Counted from the stretch's first letter, positions 17,774 through 27,410 are shown. The stretch is 43,681 nt of DNA from Candidatus Parcubacteria bacterium (GCA_019347875.1 JAHWKN010000004.1:1-43681); one strand, 5' to 3'. Notes: generated by a model not told the origin, from the letters alone. A program made the numbers and translations.

Positions 17774-19873
17774 CTAGGGCGAGAACTTTAATAACTTGCC
17801 GTCGGTGAGGGCGTAAACGGCGGTACCTTTAGTGTCGGCACGGACTTGGTGCAGCCGTCCGGCCCCTTTGAGCTCGTACTGCCTGATAAAGTTCAGGCGC
17901 GTATCGCCGGCTGCCAGCAGAGCAACCCTTGTGCCGTCGCCGTTTAAGGTTAACAAGCGGGTTCCGTCGGCGGTAGACTGAATTTGCGCTGGTTGCGCCA
18001 GCGGTTCGGGCAGGTCGCGGGCGGTTTGGTCGAGCTGGCCCGCTATGTAGCGCCGCAATCCGGCCTTACCGCCGCCGATGTAGACGGCCCCGTCGATCGC
18101 CAAGCTGGTCGCGCCGCCTAGACCGGCGGCCGCCGCGCCGGGAAAGTAGGAGCTCTTAGCGGCAAACCCGCCGGCCGTCGGAATGTGCTTATAAACCTGG
18201 GAGCCGTCCTCGGCCAGTATGTAGAGGTTGCCGCCGTAGCTGGCGATGGCTTTGCCCTTGGGCCACTGGCCAAAGCTGATGGACTGACGCTTTAAGCTGT
18301 TATTCTCCGCGCGGTAGAGCCAGACCGCCGGCTCGGCCGTCAGCAGATAGACGCCGTCGCCGCTGGAGGCCAGCGTCGTGGCGACCACCCGGCCGATGTC
18401 GGCACGAGCGGCCACGGCGGGGGTAAGCTTGGCGGCGGGCAGATTGTAGCGGTGGATGGAGCCCTTTTGGCCGTCGACCAGGATGACGTTACTACCAAGC
18501 AGCTCAAAGTGGGTGGGTTTGGCCTCTCCCAGCGCGTCTAGACGAGTCACTACGGCCGGCTCGACCTTCTGCAGTCCATCGATCCGGTCGATGGCGGCGG
18601 TGATTTGCGCCTGCAGCTGCTGCACCGAGGCCGGGTCGTTTTCGGGGTGGGGCCGCTTGGTCAGGGCCCTATCGAGCGCTTTCCGCCGACCCGAGGCTGC
18701 CAGTTCCTGTAAATCCTGAGCGGCGGCGACCAGTGCCGCTCGGCTGCCGGTCTTGTCGCCGGCCGCCAGCGCTTGTTGGGCTTTCTGCTGCTGCATGAAG
18801 ACGGCATCGTAACGCTTGGCTAGTGCCTCCACGCCCGCCGCTTGTCTGGAGGCGTGGGTGTACCATCCCAAGGTTGCCATGAGCAGGACGGACGCCAGCA
18901 GCGCTAATTGGCGCCCACGTCGGCGGCGCAGGACGCCGCCAGCGTGCTTGGCGGCCTTGAGTGTCAGTTGCTTAGTCTTAGGCAGCAGCGTTGACTGGCC
19001 GTAGGCCGCTCCTTTTTGGCCCAGCCGCTTGGTGTTGGCGACCACGCTTGAGAGTACCGGCGCCGCTGCCTCTTTGGCGGCTGCCAGGGGAGTTGAGGGC
19101 TGCCCGACGTAGGCCTCCTGGGGCTCTGCCGGCCGGGCCTGCAGCGCCAGCAGCTGGGGCGTGGTTACTTCGATAACCAGAGCCGCCGCGCGGTCGGCGT
19201 CCTCCAGCTGCTTGACCAGGACCGACAGCTTTTGCACGGCGGCGTTGGCGGTGTTGTCGTGAATCAGGGTTTTGAGCTGATTTTTGGGGATGTGGTGGAA
19301 AAGCGCGGGGGTGGCCAGCAGTATGCGGTCCTGGGGCTGCAGGCTGCCGCTGGCGATGTTGGCGAACGTGCCCCCCGGCCGGTGGGGCTCCTTGGGCTGC
19401 AGTCCGGCGGTAATGCAGGAGGCGGCACCGGCCCGGTAAAGGTAAGCCTCGGCCGATCCGGCCTGAGTAATGTGCAGCTGCGATCCTGACAGCACGGCGA
19501 TGACCGCGCTCATGCGGCCGACCCAACCGGCGTGACCGGCCTGGGTGAATGAGGCCAGTTCCTGGTTGGTGGCCTTGACGGCGGCCTCAAAGCGCTCTAG
19601 CACGGCCGCACCGTCGGCCGGCTGAGAGCTGTTGTAGTAGTGTTCTCCCATGGTTTCAATTACTAAATCCGCCACCGCTTCAGCCTGCTTGCGGCCGGTT
19701 AGCACCTCGATCGCTACGTATAAACCGCCCAGTGCCGACTCCTCACCCGGGCCTTCCGGCTCGTAGTGATAAGAGGTGGCAAAGCTGGGCACCGTTTTGG
19801 TCCGCTTCGGGTAGGGGACAAGCTTAGCGGTACGGGCAACAAGTTCGGGGGGCTGTGGCTGGGGTTTTTCCAT
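17774..19873 (-). CDS. PP2C-like (probably catalytically degenerate) domain + TM + beta-propeller-like C terminus
   Basis: N-terminal fold resembles PP2C (SGSQLHITQAGSAEAYLYR) but the canonical Asp residues are missing; single TM (LALLASVLLMATLGW), repeated propeller-like strands. Confidence 0.65.
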   Translation of the reverse strand: MEKPQPQPPELVARTAKLVPYPKRTKTVPSFATSYHYEPEGPGEESALGGLYVAIEVLTGRKQAEAVADLVIETMGEHYYNSSQPADGAAVLERFEAAVKATNQELASFTQAGHAGWVGRMSAVIAVLSGSQLHITQAGSAEAYLYRAGAASCITAGLQPKEPHRPGGTFANIASGSLQPQDRILLATPALFHHIPKNQLKTLIHDNTANAAVQKLSVLVKQLEDADRAAALVIEVTTPQLLALQARPAEPQEAYVGQPSTPLAAAKEAAAPVLSSVVANTKRLGQKGAAYGQSTLLPKTKQLTLKAAKHAGGVLRRRRGRQLALLASVLLMATLGWYTHASRQAAGVEALAKRYDAVFMQQQKAQQALAAGDKTGSRAALVAAAQDLQELAASGRRKALDRALTKRPHPENDPASVQQLQAQITAAIDRIDGLQKVEPAVVTRLDALGEAKPTHFELLGSNVILVDGQKGSIHRYNLPAAKLTPAVAARADIGRVVATTLASSGDGVYLLTAEPAVWLYRAENNSLKRQSISFGQWPKGKAIASYGGNLYILAEDGSQVYKHIPTAGGFAAKSSYFPGAAAAGLGGATSLAIDGAVYIGGGKAGLRRYIAGQLDQTARDLPEPLAQPAQIQSTADGTRLLTLNGDGTRVALLAAGDTRLNFIRQYELKGAGRLHQVRADTKGTAVYALTDGKLLKFSP

Positions 19874-20036
19874 GGTGGTTTGGCTAATAGGCTGAGCGTC
19901 GGCAAGGGTCTGACGCTGCTTTGAGCATACCACCTCGGAGAAGGTCAGGCAATCCGCTTACGCTGCTTAGCTGATGATGCTCCAACCAGCCCGTCAGCTT
20001 GAAGACTTGATAGAGCGGCTGAGTTGGTAGACTATT

Positions 20037-22919
20037 ATGACGATGGACTTAAGCGATTTGAACAAAGAGCAGCGGGCGGCGGTTGAACATGACCAGGGGC
20101 CGATGCTGGTGGTAGCGGGGGCCGGCACCGGCAAGACCGAAGTCATCACACGGCGGGTAGCTTATCTAATCGCCAGCGGGCGGGCGCAGCCGGGCCAGGT
20201 GCTGGTACTGACGTTTACCGAGAAGGCCGCCCGCGAGATGGCTGAGCGTATTTATGACTTGGTGGACTGGCGGGCCTTTCAGATTCCGGTCATGACGTTC
20301 CATGGTTTCGGCACGGAGCTGCTGGGAAGTTACGCCACTCACATCGGGCGCTCAACCCGAGGGGGGCTGATCAACGATACGCAGAAGACGCTGCTTTTGC
20401 TACAACATTTTGATAGAGTTAAGCTGGCATATTACCCTCTGCAAAGCGACCTGTACGATTTTTTGGCCGGGGTGGTGGGCTATATAGGGCAGCTACAGAA
20501 CAACGATGTGTCGGCGGATGATTACGGCAGCTATGTTAAGGAGTTACAGCGGGATCCGGGCGAAACCCATCCCCAGGACGTGGCGGAGCAGGCGGATTTG
20601 GCGGCTCTGTACCGGCTGTACGAGGCGCTGAAGGCCGAAACCGGCAGTTTCGATTACAGCGACCAGCTGCTTTTGCCGCTGAAGATTTTGCGGGAGCGGC
20701 CCAATCTGGCCGAGCGGCTGCGGCAGCGCTACCGCTACGTGTTGGTGGACGAGTACCAGGACACCAACCCGGTTCAGGACGAACTGCTGCGCAGTTTTGT
20801 GCCGCCGGACGGTAACGTCTTCGCGGTTGGCGATGACGATCAATCCATTTACGCCTTCAGGGGGGCGGAAATAGCCAACATTTTGTCTTTTGCGGAGAGG
20901 TTCCGGGTACCTAGACCGGTCGTTTTAGTGCGCAACTACCGCTCGGCGCAACCGATACTGGACGCGGCTTACCGCTTAATTCGCCACAACGACCCCGACC
21001 GGCTGGAGGCCCGGCTGGGGCTTGATAAACGGTTGCTGGCGGCGGCGCAAAAGCAGGGGGAGGTCAAGTTCGTGTCCTATGCTGCGCCGGCGGACGAGCT
21101 GGAGGGGGTGACGGCGGCGCTGCAGGCGCGCCTGGCGGCGGGGGAGAAGGCGGCCCAAATCGCGGTGCTGGCCGCGACCAAGGCGCCGCTGAAGGCGCTG
21201 GCAAGGTTACTGCGCGCGCGAGGAGTGGGGTTCGCGCTGGTAGCGGAGAGCAACATTTTTGAACAACCGGAACTGATAAATTTGTGGTACTTACTGCAGT
21301 GGCTAAGCTTTAGGGCCAGTGAGGAAAGCGTCGCCCACGTCATGCTGGGGCCGTTTATGCGTTGGCGGGCTGACGATTACCGGCGCTTACTGGAGCAGGG
21401 CCGGGCAGACTTAGCCAGCGCCGAAGAGGTGCTGCGGGCTTCGTTTGAGGCCGACCCCGATGCCCGTATGGCCGTTGAGCGGCTGGACCGCTGGCGCGAG
21501 TGGGCTCAGGAGCTGCCGGTCAGCCGGCTGGCGTTCCGGCTGGTGTTTGAAACCGGCCTGTCCGACCGGCTGATTGCGGCCGCGGGCAGCAACCCCCGCA
21601 TTGCCCGGGTGTTCGAGGACTTACAGCGGCTGCTGGCCCACATGCAGGATTATGAAATGGTGGCGGCCGATGCCACTTTGACGGGCTACTTGAGCGTCTT
21701 TCCTAAGCCCCCGGTGATCGAGGTGACCGAACCGCTGGGTGATGCGGAAGGGGTACAGCTTTTGAGTGTTCATGCCTCGAAAGGGCTGGAGTTTGAGACG
21801 GTTTATCTAATTGGCTGCACCCAGCGCAGCTGGTCAGAGGCTCCCGGGCACGGCGGCCGGGAGCTGCCGGAGCAGCTGCGGCGCCGGTCGGAGCTGCCGC
21901 CCGAGCATGAGTTCCGCCGGCTGATGTATGTGGCCGCTACCCGGGCCAAGAACCGTTTGATCATCAGCGCCGCCGCCCAGGACGCGGCTGGCCGCCGCCA
22001 GACCTCCAGCCCGTTTTTAAGCGAGCTGCTAGGGGGAGCCGTTTTAGCTGCGCCTGAACCAACCGTTGCGTCGGACACTACCAGAATGTTGAACAAATTA
22101 CAGCGATACTATCCGCTAGCCTCCCAGCAGCAGCGGCGGCTGCCGTTTGAAACCGCCGACGGCTGGCTGGAGCTGGGGGTCAACGATTTGGGGTTGTACG
22201 AGCGCTGCCCGTACGACTTTTACCTCCAGAACGTGCTTGGTATCAGCCAACCGTTTGGGCCGCAGTTGGGGTTCGGGTTGGCGCTGCACGGCGTCATCCA
22301 GGCCTATTACGAGGCCAAGCTGCGCGGCGAGACGGCCGGGCTGGAAGAGCTGCACGCGCGGCTGGATGAGCTGTGGAGCGACCGGGGCTACGAGCGGCGG
22401 GAGCTGGCGCAGTCCGCCCGCCAGCTGGCCCACCAGGTGCTGGAGCGGTTTGTGGCCCGTGAGCGGGCGGCCGACCGGCGGGTGCTGGGCAGCGAAGTGC
22501 CGATCCGGCTGGAGCTGGAGGAGGCCAAACTGCGGCTGAGAGGACGCATCGACGCCTCCTTTGAGACGCCCGCCGGGGTGGAGCTACGCGACTTTAAGAC
22601 TGGGCGCAAAACCGATCCGGACAAGCTGGTGGAAGAGGCCAAGAAAAGCTTTCAGCTGCGCACCTACGCGTTGGCCTATCAAGCCATGTCGGGCCGGGCC
22701 CCGGCGGCGGTGACGCTTGATTTCGTCGTCACCGGTGCGGAAGGCGGGGTCGAGCTGTCGGCGGCTATCTTAAAAAACCACCGCGCCAAGCTGGCCAAGC
22801 TGGCCGTCAGCATCAGGCAGCGGGAGTTTACCCCTAAGCCGTCGCGCTTCCACCACTGCGCCGCCATTCGCTACTACGGCACGGTGGAAACCGATGAGGC
22901 AGAGGCCGCTCATGCGTGA
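20037..22919 (+). CDS. UvrD/PcrA-like superfamily 1 helicase fused to PD-(D/E)XK (RecB-like) nuclease
   Basis: GAGTGKTEVITRRVAYLI, VDEYQDTNPVQDEL, VGDDDQSIYAFRGA, LLSVHASKGLEFETVYL; C-terminal LRGRIDASFETPAGVELRDFKTG...QLRTYALAY. Confidence 0.93.
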   Translation: MTMDLSDLNKEQRAAVEHDQGPMLVVAGAGTGKTEVITRRVAYLIASGRAQPGQVLVLTFTEKAAREMAERIYDLVDWRAFQIPVMTFHGFGTELLGSYATHIGRSTRGGLINDTQKTLLLLQHFDRVKLAYYPLQSDLYDFLAGVVGYIGQLQNNDVSADDYGSYVKELQRDPGETHPQDVAEQADLAALYRLYEALKAETGSFDYSDQLLLPLKILRERPNLAERLRQRYRYVLVDEYQDTNPVQDELLRSFVPPDGNVFAVGDDDQSIYAFRGAEIANILSFAERFRVPRPVVLVRNYRSAQPILDAAYRLIRHNDPDRLEARLGLDKRLLAAAQKQGEVKFVSYAAPADELEGVTAALQARLAAGEKAAQIAVLAATKAPLKALARLLRARGVGFALVAESNIFEQPELINLWYLLQWLSFRASEESVAHVMLGPFMRWRADDYRRLLEQGRADLASAEEVLRASFEADPDARMAVERLDRWREWAQELPVSRLAFRLVFETGLSDRLIAAAGSNPRIARVFEDLQRLLAHMQDYEMVAADATLTGYLSVFPKPPVIEVTEPLGDAEGVQLLSVHASKGLEFETVYLIGCTQRSWSEAPGHGGRELPEQLRRRSELPPEHEFRRLMYVAATRAKNRLIISAAAQDAAGRRQTSSPFLSELLGGAVLAAPEPTVASDTTRMLNKLQRYYPLASQQQRRLPFETADGWLELGVNDLGLYERCPYDFYLQNVLGISQPFGPQLGFGLALHGVIQAYYEAKLRGETAGLEELHARLDELWSDRGYERRELAQSARQLAHQVLERFVARERAADRRVLGSEVPIRLELEEAKLRLRGRIDASFETPAGVELRDFKTGRKTDPDKLVEEAKKSFQLRTYALAYQAMSGRAPAAVTLDFVVTGAEGGVELSAAILKNHRAKLAKLAVSIRQREFTPKPSRFHHCAAIRYYGTVETDEAEAAHA

Positions 22920-23391
22920 CGAGACCTGGCTGTACCAACTGCTCGATGACACCTGGGATGGGCACTTTCCGGATGTGCCGCAGGATAACATCGTTAAAAT
23001 TACCTTCGGCCGGCGAGCTAAAAGCCGGCTCGGTTCAATCAAGGTGGACTTGCGCCAGCCCGATGTCAGCGTCATCACACTAAACGGCTTGTTCCGTGAT
23101 CAGCGCGTGCCCGAGCTTGTTGTAAAAGCTACATTGGTACACGAGTTGTGCCATTACGCCCACGGGTTTAACTCGCCGATCGTCCAAAAGTTCCGTCATC
23201 CTCACGCCGGAGGGGTGATGCGGGCCGAGTTTCGGGAGCGGGGACTCGAGCAGCTGTATCTTGACCAGCGCAGGTGGCTGAAAGACAACTGGCGGGGGAT
23301 GGTTGAACACAGTTTTGGTGCGCCCGCCGTCCGCCGAATGAGGGTTCGAAAGGCGGTCAAGGTACCGCGGCCTTTTTGGTTTATTGGGTAA
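22912..23391 (+). CDS. SprT-like zinc metalloprotease-like protein
   Basis: LVHELCHYAHGF (HExxH); ATG overlaps helicase stop by 8 nt. Confidence 0.7.
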   Translation: MRDETWLYQLLDDTWDGHFPDVPQDNIVKITFGRRAKSRLGSIKVDLRQPDVSVITLNGLFRDQRVPELVVKATLVHELCHYAHGFNSPIVQKFRHPHAGGVMRAEFRERGLEQLYLDQRRWLKDNWRGMVEHSFGAPAVRRMRVRKAVKVPRPFWFIG

Positions 23392-23461
23392 GTAGCAGGC
23401 TTTGCCTGTATCGCCAGGATTCACTCAGCCAGTTGAGCAGTAAGAGTTAATAGCTAATCCT

Positions 23462-23800
23462 TCGCCTCCAACCCCTGCCGCAGCGGACCCCCTCTTTCTC
23501 CTCCTTATCCCGTGGTAACCCGCCTCTTGTCTGTTCACCCCAAACAGGGCGCTCTGCTTTTTGTAGCCTAGACGCTGGCCTTTAGGCCAGACTGCTTGGT
23601 ACTACCGCCATACCTACTAGTCTTTAGTTTCTTATACTTCCTCGCGCTTGCTTACCCTATTTGGGGTGAACAGACGCTTTTTCTTTTAGAACCCAAAGGA
23701 ACTAAGAACTGCCTCACCTCCCCAAGCATTGGGGTGAGCCCCAAACAGGCAGTTTTGGGTTACTTTTTGCTGTCAAAAAAGTAACGAAGAGGAGCTCTGT
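23462..23800. repeat. dispersed palindromic repeat, copy D (rearranged/compressed)
   Basis: Left end TTCGCCTCCAACCCCTGCCGCAGCGGACCCC matches copies A/C; right half (reverse strand) carries the core hairpin followed directly by TGTTTGGGGCTCACCCCAAT; 15-bp internal IR TCTGTTCACCCCAAA(23530-23544)/TTTGGGGTGAACAGA(23660-23674). Confidence 0.7.
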
Positions 23801-23942
23801 TTAGGGCTAAGCGACCATACAAGAAATGGGCTCACCCGTGTCGGAACGGCAGTCGCACAGCTTTACATAAGCTCATCTGTTATAATTTTCATGCATTAAA
23901 AAACTACGGCTCAGCGTGCCGTGTTTTTTACAATATCGATTT

Positions 23943-24018
23943 CGGGGTGTGGCGCAGTTGGTAGCGCGCAGCGTTCGGGACGCTGAGGTCATCGGTTCAA
24001 GTCCGGTCACCCCGACCA
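23943..24018 (+). tRNA. tRNA-Pro (anticodon CGG), CCA encoded
   Basis: Acceptor CGGGGTG/CACCCCG, anticodon stem CAGCG-TTCGGGA-CGCTG, T-arm GGTTCAAGTCC, terminal ACCA. Confidence 0.96.
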
Positions 24019-24161
24019 TTCGACTCACTTCGCTCACTTACGGTTCGCTGGCGAGGCGAATAATCCTGAGCTGTGTGATTCTGAGTCGATTGACGACGTG
24101 CGAAGTCAAGCAATTTAGATTCGGAAAACGACTTTAAGCCCCCATTCTTTGATGGTAACTA

Positions 24162-24190
24162 TTGACATTTAATGCCATAAGTAGTATTAT
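24162..24190 (+). promoter_or_regulatory. sigma70-like promoter TTGACA-N17-TATTAT
   Basis: Perfect -35, 17-bp spacer, 5/6 -10; upstream of the 24253 gene. Confidence 0.75.
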
Positions 24191-24252
24191 TGCCGGCATT
24201 GGTGGCCAACTGGCTACTTGTACCCGTGTCGTCAATTCGAGGGGAGAAACCC

Positions 24253-24555
24253 ATGCAGGGCGTTCAAGTTCACAAGCAGACAGTCGAGTTGGTTGCTTTG
24301 GCGGCCGTAGTCATGAGTATCGTGGCATTCGTCGCACAGCTGTTTGTCGTTGTCAGTGACCCCGGCGAACCCGTCTACTTTGCCCTGGGCGTACTGATGA
24401 TGGTGGCGGCTCTCGTCTACACCTCTTCAGCCACACTCAACACCATCTTCGGTGGAGGCAGCTCGTGGCTGACTAGTGCAGTTTTTTCGTGGTTCATGTC
24501 GGTGCTTTGGCTCACGGACGGAACACTTCAGTTCGCAATCGCCGCTTTTCGCTAG
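24253..24555 (+). CDS. small integral membrane protein
   Basis: Three hydrophobic segments; SD-like GAGGGGAG upstream of ATG and strong promoter at 24162-24190. Confidence 0.7.
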   Translation: MQGVQVHKQTVELVALAAVVMSIVAFVAQLFVVVSDPGEPVYFALGVLMMVAALVYTSSATLNTIFGGGSSWLTSAVFSWFMSVLWLTDGTLQFAIAAFR

Positions 24556-24740
24556 CCCGCCAAGCTCAAAGCCAATGTTGCACTCGACAGCTTCCGTAAG
24601 AATTCGCTTTCGCACCGCTGTTGGTAGCCATTGCTGGGCTCATCGGCGTGCCGGGGAAGAAGATCCCCTTGGCATGACGCTCATCTCAGTCAGGCGCGAT
24701 GTTCATGATCCTCTCGGTGGCCCTTCTTTGACGGCACACC

Positions 24741-24776
24741 TGCCCCCTGGCGGAGCGCAAGCTCCAAGAGGGGGCA
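24741..24776. terminator. stable hairpin with GNRA-type loop
   Basis: TGCCCCCT...GGAGC-GCAA-GCTCC...AGGGGGCA. Confidence 0.6.
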
Positions 24777-24963
24777 TCTTCATGCCCACGCTATTATGAT
24801 AGGCCAAAATGCTGCTCCAGACCTGGTTTGCGCTGAAACCGCGAAAAATCCTCGGTGATGCGCACAAATTATCGGCCGCATGATGCGCAAATCGTTTGTG
24901 AGTATTGCCGTAGTCGATACCCGGCCGGGCAGGGTAAGCTAGAGAGGCTTAACGGAGAACTGT

Positions 24964-25167
24964 ATGGAGAGTTTGAACCAGCTCGATTTAGTCAACGTAC
25001 TGCGGTCGATCGACCGGTATCCTGTGACTCGTGACAAGTTGGTAGCTCTGGGGCGCAAGTTTAATGTTTCCGAAAACGTGCAAAACTTTTTTGAGGCCAT
25101 TCCGCCGCGGGTTAAGCTGCGGGACAACGGTGAGATCATAGACTTAGCCGAAACCGTCACGAGTTAG
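24964..25167 (+). CDS. small hypothetical protein (DUF2795-like)
   Basis: 67-aa ORF with upstream GGAG and downstream perfect terminator. Confidence 0.65.
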   Translation: MESLNQLDLVNVLRSIDRYPVTRDKLVALGRKFNVSENVQNFFEAIPPRVKLRDNGEIIDLAETVTS

Positions 25168-25191
25168 CAAGGCCTGGATCAAAAATAGAAC

Positions 25192-25223
25192 AAAGTCCCC
25201 CGGTTATTATCGGGGGACTTTTG
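25192..25223 (+). terminator. intrinsic terminator
   Basis: AAAGTCCCCCG-GTTATTAT-CGGGGGACTTTT, 11-bp stem. Confidence 0.9.
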
Positions 25224-25275
25224 GGTTGGCGGCAAAAATCTTGGTTGCGGCGGGACGGCGTCGTTTGGCTCGGGG

Positions 25276-25935
25276 ATGCCAATGGCCGGCTTGACCGGGA
25301 TGAGCGTTGGGCAGACAATGGGCAGCATGAAGAGCAACCTGTCCGCCGTTGTCAACCTGTTGTTCGAGGTGGGGCTACTGGCAAAGTCTCCCCGCACCGG
25401 CTTTCACTTCCTGGGATCGGGCGACCAATCGGTGGCGGAACACACCAACCGGGCGGTTTACGTCGGGCTGGTGCTGTCGCTGCTGGAGGGTGATGTCGAC
25501 ACCGGTAAGGTCATGAAGATGTGTTTACTGCACGACTTGGCCGAGGCGCGCACCGGCGACTTGAACTACGTCCACCAAAAGTACGTGGAGGCCGACGAGG
25601 AAAAGGCCATCAAGGAGCTGGCCGGCACGCTGGAGTTCGGCCACGAGATTACGCAGATTTTAGGCGAGTACAAGGCGCGCCGAACCAAAGAGGCTGTTTT
25701 GGCCAAGGACGCCGACAACCTGGAGTGGATCTTGGCGCTGAAAGAGCAGGTGGACATCGGCAACGCCAGGGCCGCCTCTTGGCTGCCGTCGGCCATCATG
25801 CGGCTGAAAACGCCGGTGGCAAAGCGCTTGGCCGAAAAGATTACCGAGACCAGCTCCGACGAGTGGTGGTTTAGCAACAAAGAAGACCGCTGGTGGGTTA
25901 GCCGCGACGACGCCAGCGGGCAAAAGCGGTTTTAA
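25276..25935 (+). CDS. HD-domain hydrolase (YfbR-like)
   Basis: VAEHTNRAV, LLHDLAEARTGD, KDADNLEWIL metal-binding motifs. Confidence 0.87.
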   Translation: MPMAGLTGMSVGQTMGSMKSNLSAVVNLLFEVGLLAKSPRTGFHFLGSGDQSVAEHTNRAVYVGLVLSLLEGDVDTGKVMKMCLLHDLAEARTGDLNYVHQKYVEADEEKAIKELAGTLEFGHEITQILGEYKARRTKEAVLAKDADNLEWILALKEQVDIGNARAASWLPSAIMRLKTPVAKRLAEKITETSSDEWWFSNKEDRWWVSRDDASGQKRF

Positions 25936-25956
25936 CGGCTACTGAGCCTGCCCGGC

Positions 25957-26886
25957 CTACAGCCACTTGTTACGCGCGAACACCCATAGCAATGTGGCGG
26001 CGATGGCGGCGATGATCACCAAAATGACCTCGAACGCCGCCGGTGAGTTAGCGCCCGGCAGGGGAACGTTCATGCCGAAGATGCTGGCGATGATGGTGGG
26101 GACGGTCAGGACGATGGTCAAAGAGGTTAGCAGCTTGATCTGGCGGTTCAGGTTGTTGGTCATGATGGTGGAGTAGGCCTCGCGAATGTTGGTGATGGTT
26201 TTGAGGTTGGCTTTACAGGTCTCGATCAACTGGCGGTTACTCAGGAGCAGATCCTCGATCAAATCCTTGTCTTCCTCGTAAAACAGTAGGTTTTTCTTAC
26301 CTAACAGCAGGCCGTTTAGGATGGCGCTGGTTGGTACCAGTTCGGATAAAAACTCGTTTAAGACGTCTTCGAGGGTGACGAAGCGGATAAAGTCTTTGTT
26401 GGAGATGTTTTCGACCGTCAGTTTGGCGCGGATGCTGCGAATCTGTTTGTTGATGCTGGTGGTAAAGCCGCTGTAGCTGCCGGTTACCTGCGTAAACAGC
26501 TGCAAAAACAGCTTGGCCTTTTGGGTGGTAAAAAACTCGGTCTTGCCTTTGGTCAGGCTTTCCAGCGCCGGCAGCGCTCTGGGCGCAACGGTCATTAAAA
26601 AGTCGCTGCCGACCACCAGCAAGAGAGGGGCGGTCTTAATCTGACCGTTTTCCATGAAGGCGCAGCGGGTAAAGACGTAGGTGTGGTTGCCCTCCACCTC
26701 CAGCCGGGGCATCTCGTCCATATCCAGGGCGTCGCGCAGATGGCCCGCCTCCAGCTCAAACCGCTCGACCAGCTGCGTGATGTCCTCCTCGCTCGGCTGT
26801 TCGACATAGATCCAGGAGCCGACCCGGAAGCGGTCGGAGGTTTTTAGCTTGCTCTCTTTAAGGTTGCGGTAGTAAAACTGAATCAT
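25957..26886 (-). CDS. corA: CorA-family Mg2+/divalent cation transporter
   Basis: C-terminal two TMs with GMNVPLPG signature. Confidence 0.93.
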   Translation of the reverse strand: MIQFYYRNLKESKLKTSDRFRVGSWIYVEQPSEEDITQLVERFELEAGHLRDALDMDEMPRLEVEGNHTYVFTRCAFMENGQIKTAPLLLVVGSDFLMTVAPRALPALESLTKGKTEFFTTQKAKLFLQLFTQVTGSYSGFTTSINKQIRSIRAKLTVENISNKDFIRFVTLEDVLNEFLSELVPTSAILNGLLLGKKNLLFYEEDKDLIEDLLLSNRQLIETCKANLKTITNIREAYSTIMTNNLNRQIKLLTSLTIVLTVPTIIASIFGMNVPLPGANSPAAFEVILVIIAAIAATLLWVFARNKWL

Positions 26887-26898
26887 CGCTTGGCTCGC

Positions 26899-27144
26899 TT
26901 ATTCTGTCATCTTACCAGGAAACACCCGGTTAGGCCCGCCGTCCGGTTTGGCCGGGGGCTGCCAGTCCTCAACTATCAGTCCGGGCCGGTCCGGCCGCTG
27001 CCGCACCACCAGCCGCTGGCCTTTGCGCCAGCCCAACCGCCGTACCAAATCAACCGGCAGTGTCAGGTAGTACGAGCTGTTACCGCTGGTGCCGATTTTA
27101 CCCAGTTTGCGCCGGTGCCGCGGGTCGGGAGGGGGAGTGGTCAT
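26899..27144 (-). CDS. SpoVT/AbrB-like DNA-binding protein
   Basis: KLGKIGTSGNSSYYLTLPVDLVRRLGWRKGQRLVVRQ; AT-rich palindromes just upstream. Confidence 0.75.
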   Translation of the reverse strand: MTTPPPDPRHRRKLGKIGTSGNSSYYLTLPVDLVRRLGWRKGQRLVVRQRPDRPGLIVEDWQPPAKPDGGPNRVFPGKMTE

Positions 27145-27160
27145 GGTTGGTGCCGTTATA

Positions 27161-27194
27161 GTTATATAACCTATTATATAGCTAACTATATAAT
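27161..27194. promoter_or_regulatory. AT-rich palindromic operator-like region upstream of the AbrB-like gene
   Basis: GTTATATAAC (27161-27170) and ATTATATAG-CTAA-CTATATAAT (27173-27194). Confidence 0.55.
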
Positions 27195-27410
27195 TAGCAA
27201 CCGGGAGAGCTGGCAATGAGCCTGGTGCTCTTTTGAGGGTACGTCTGGAGACTTGCTAACTTTCTACCGTGGCGCTCCTGATGAACGCTCTTAAGCTAGC
27301 CAGTATGACAAGGCCTCTTCAAGCAAGGAGTTTGAACTTTTGGGGTATCAGCTAAAGCCTTAACGCGCCCGGCTGGATACGATAACCTCACTAAACATTA
27401 AGGAGACGCC

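Noticed and set aside
23916-24137. 73-aa ORF over the tRNA
   Set aside because: Translation of tRNA-Pro and its downstream sequence; a clear tRNA cloverleaf occupies it.
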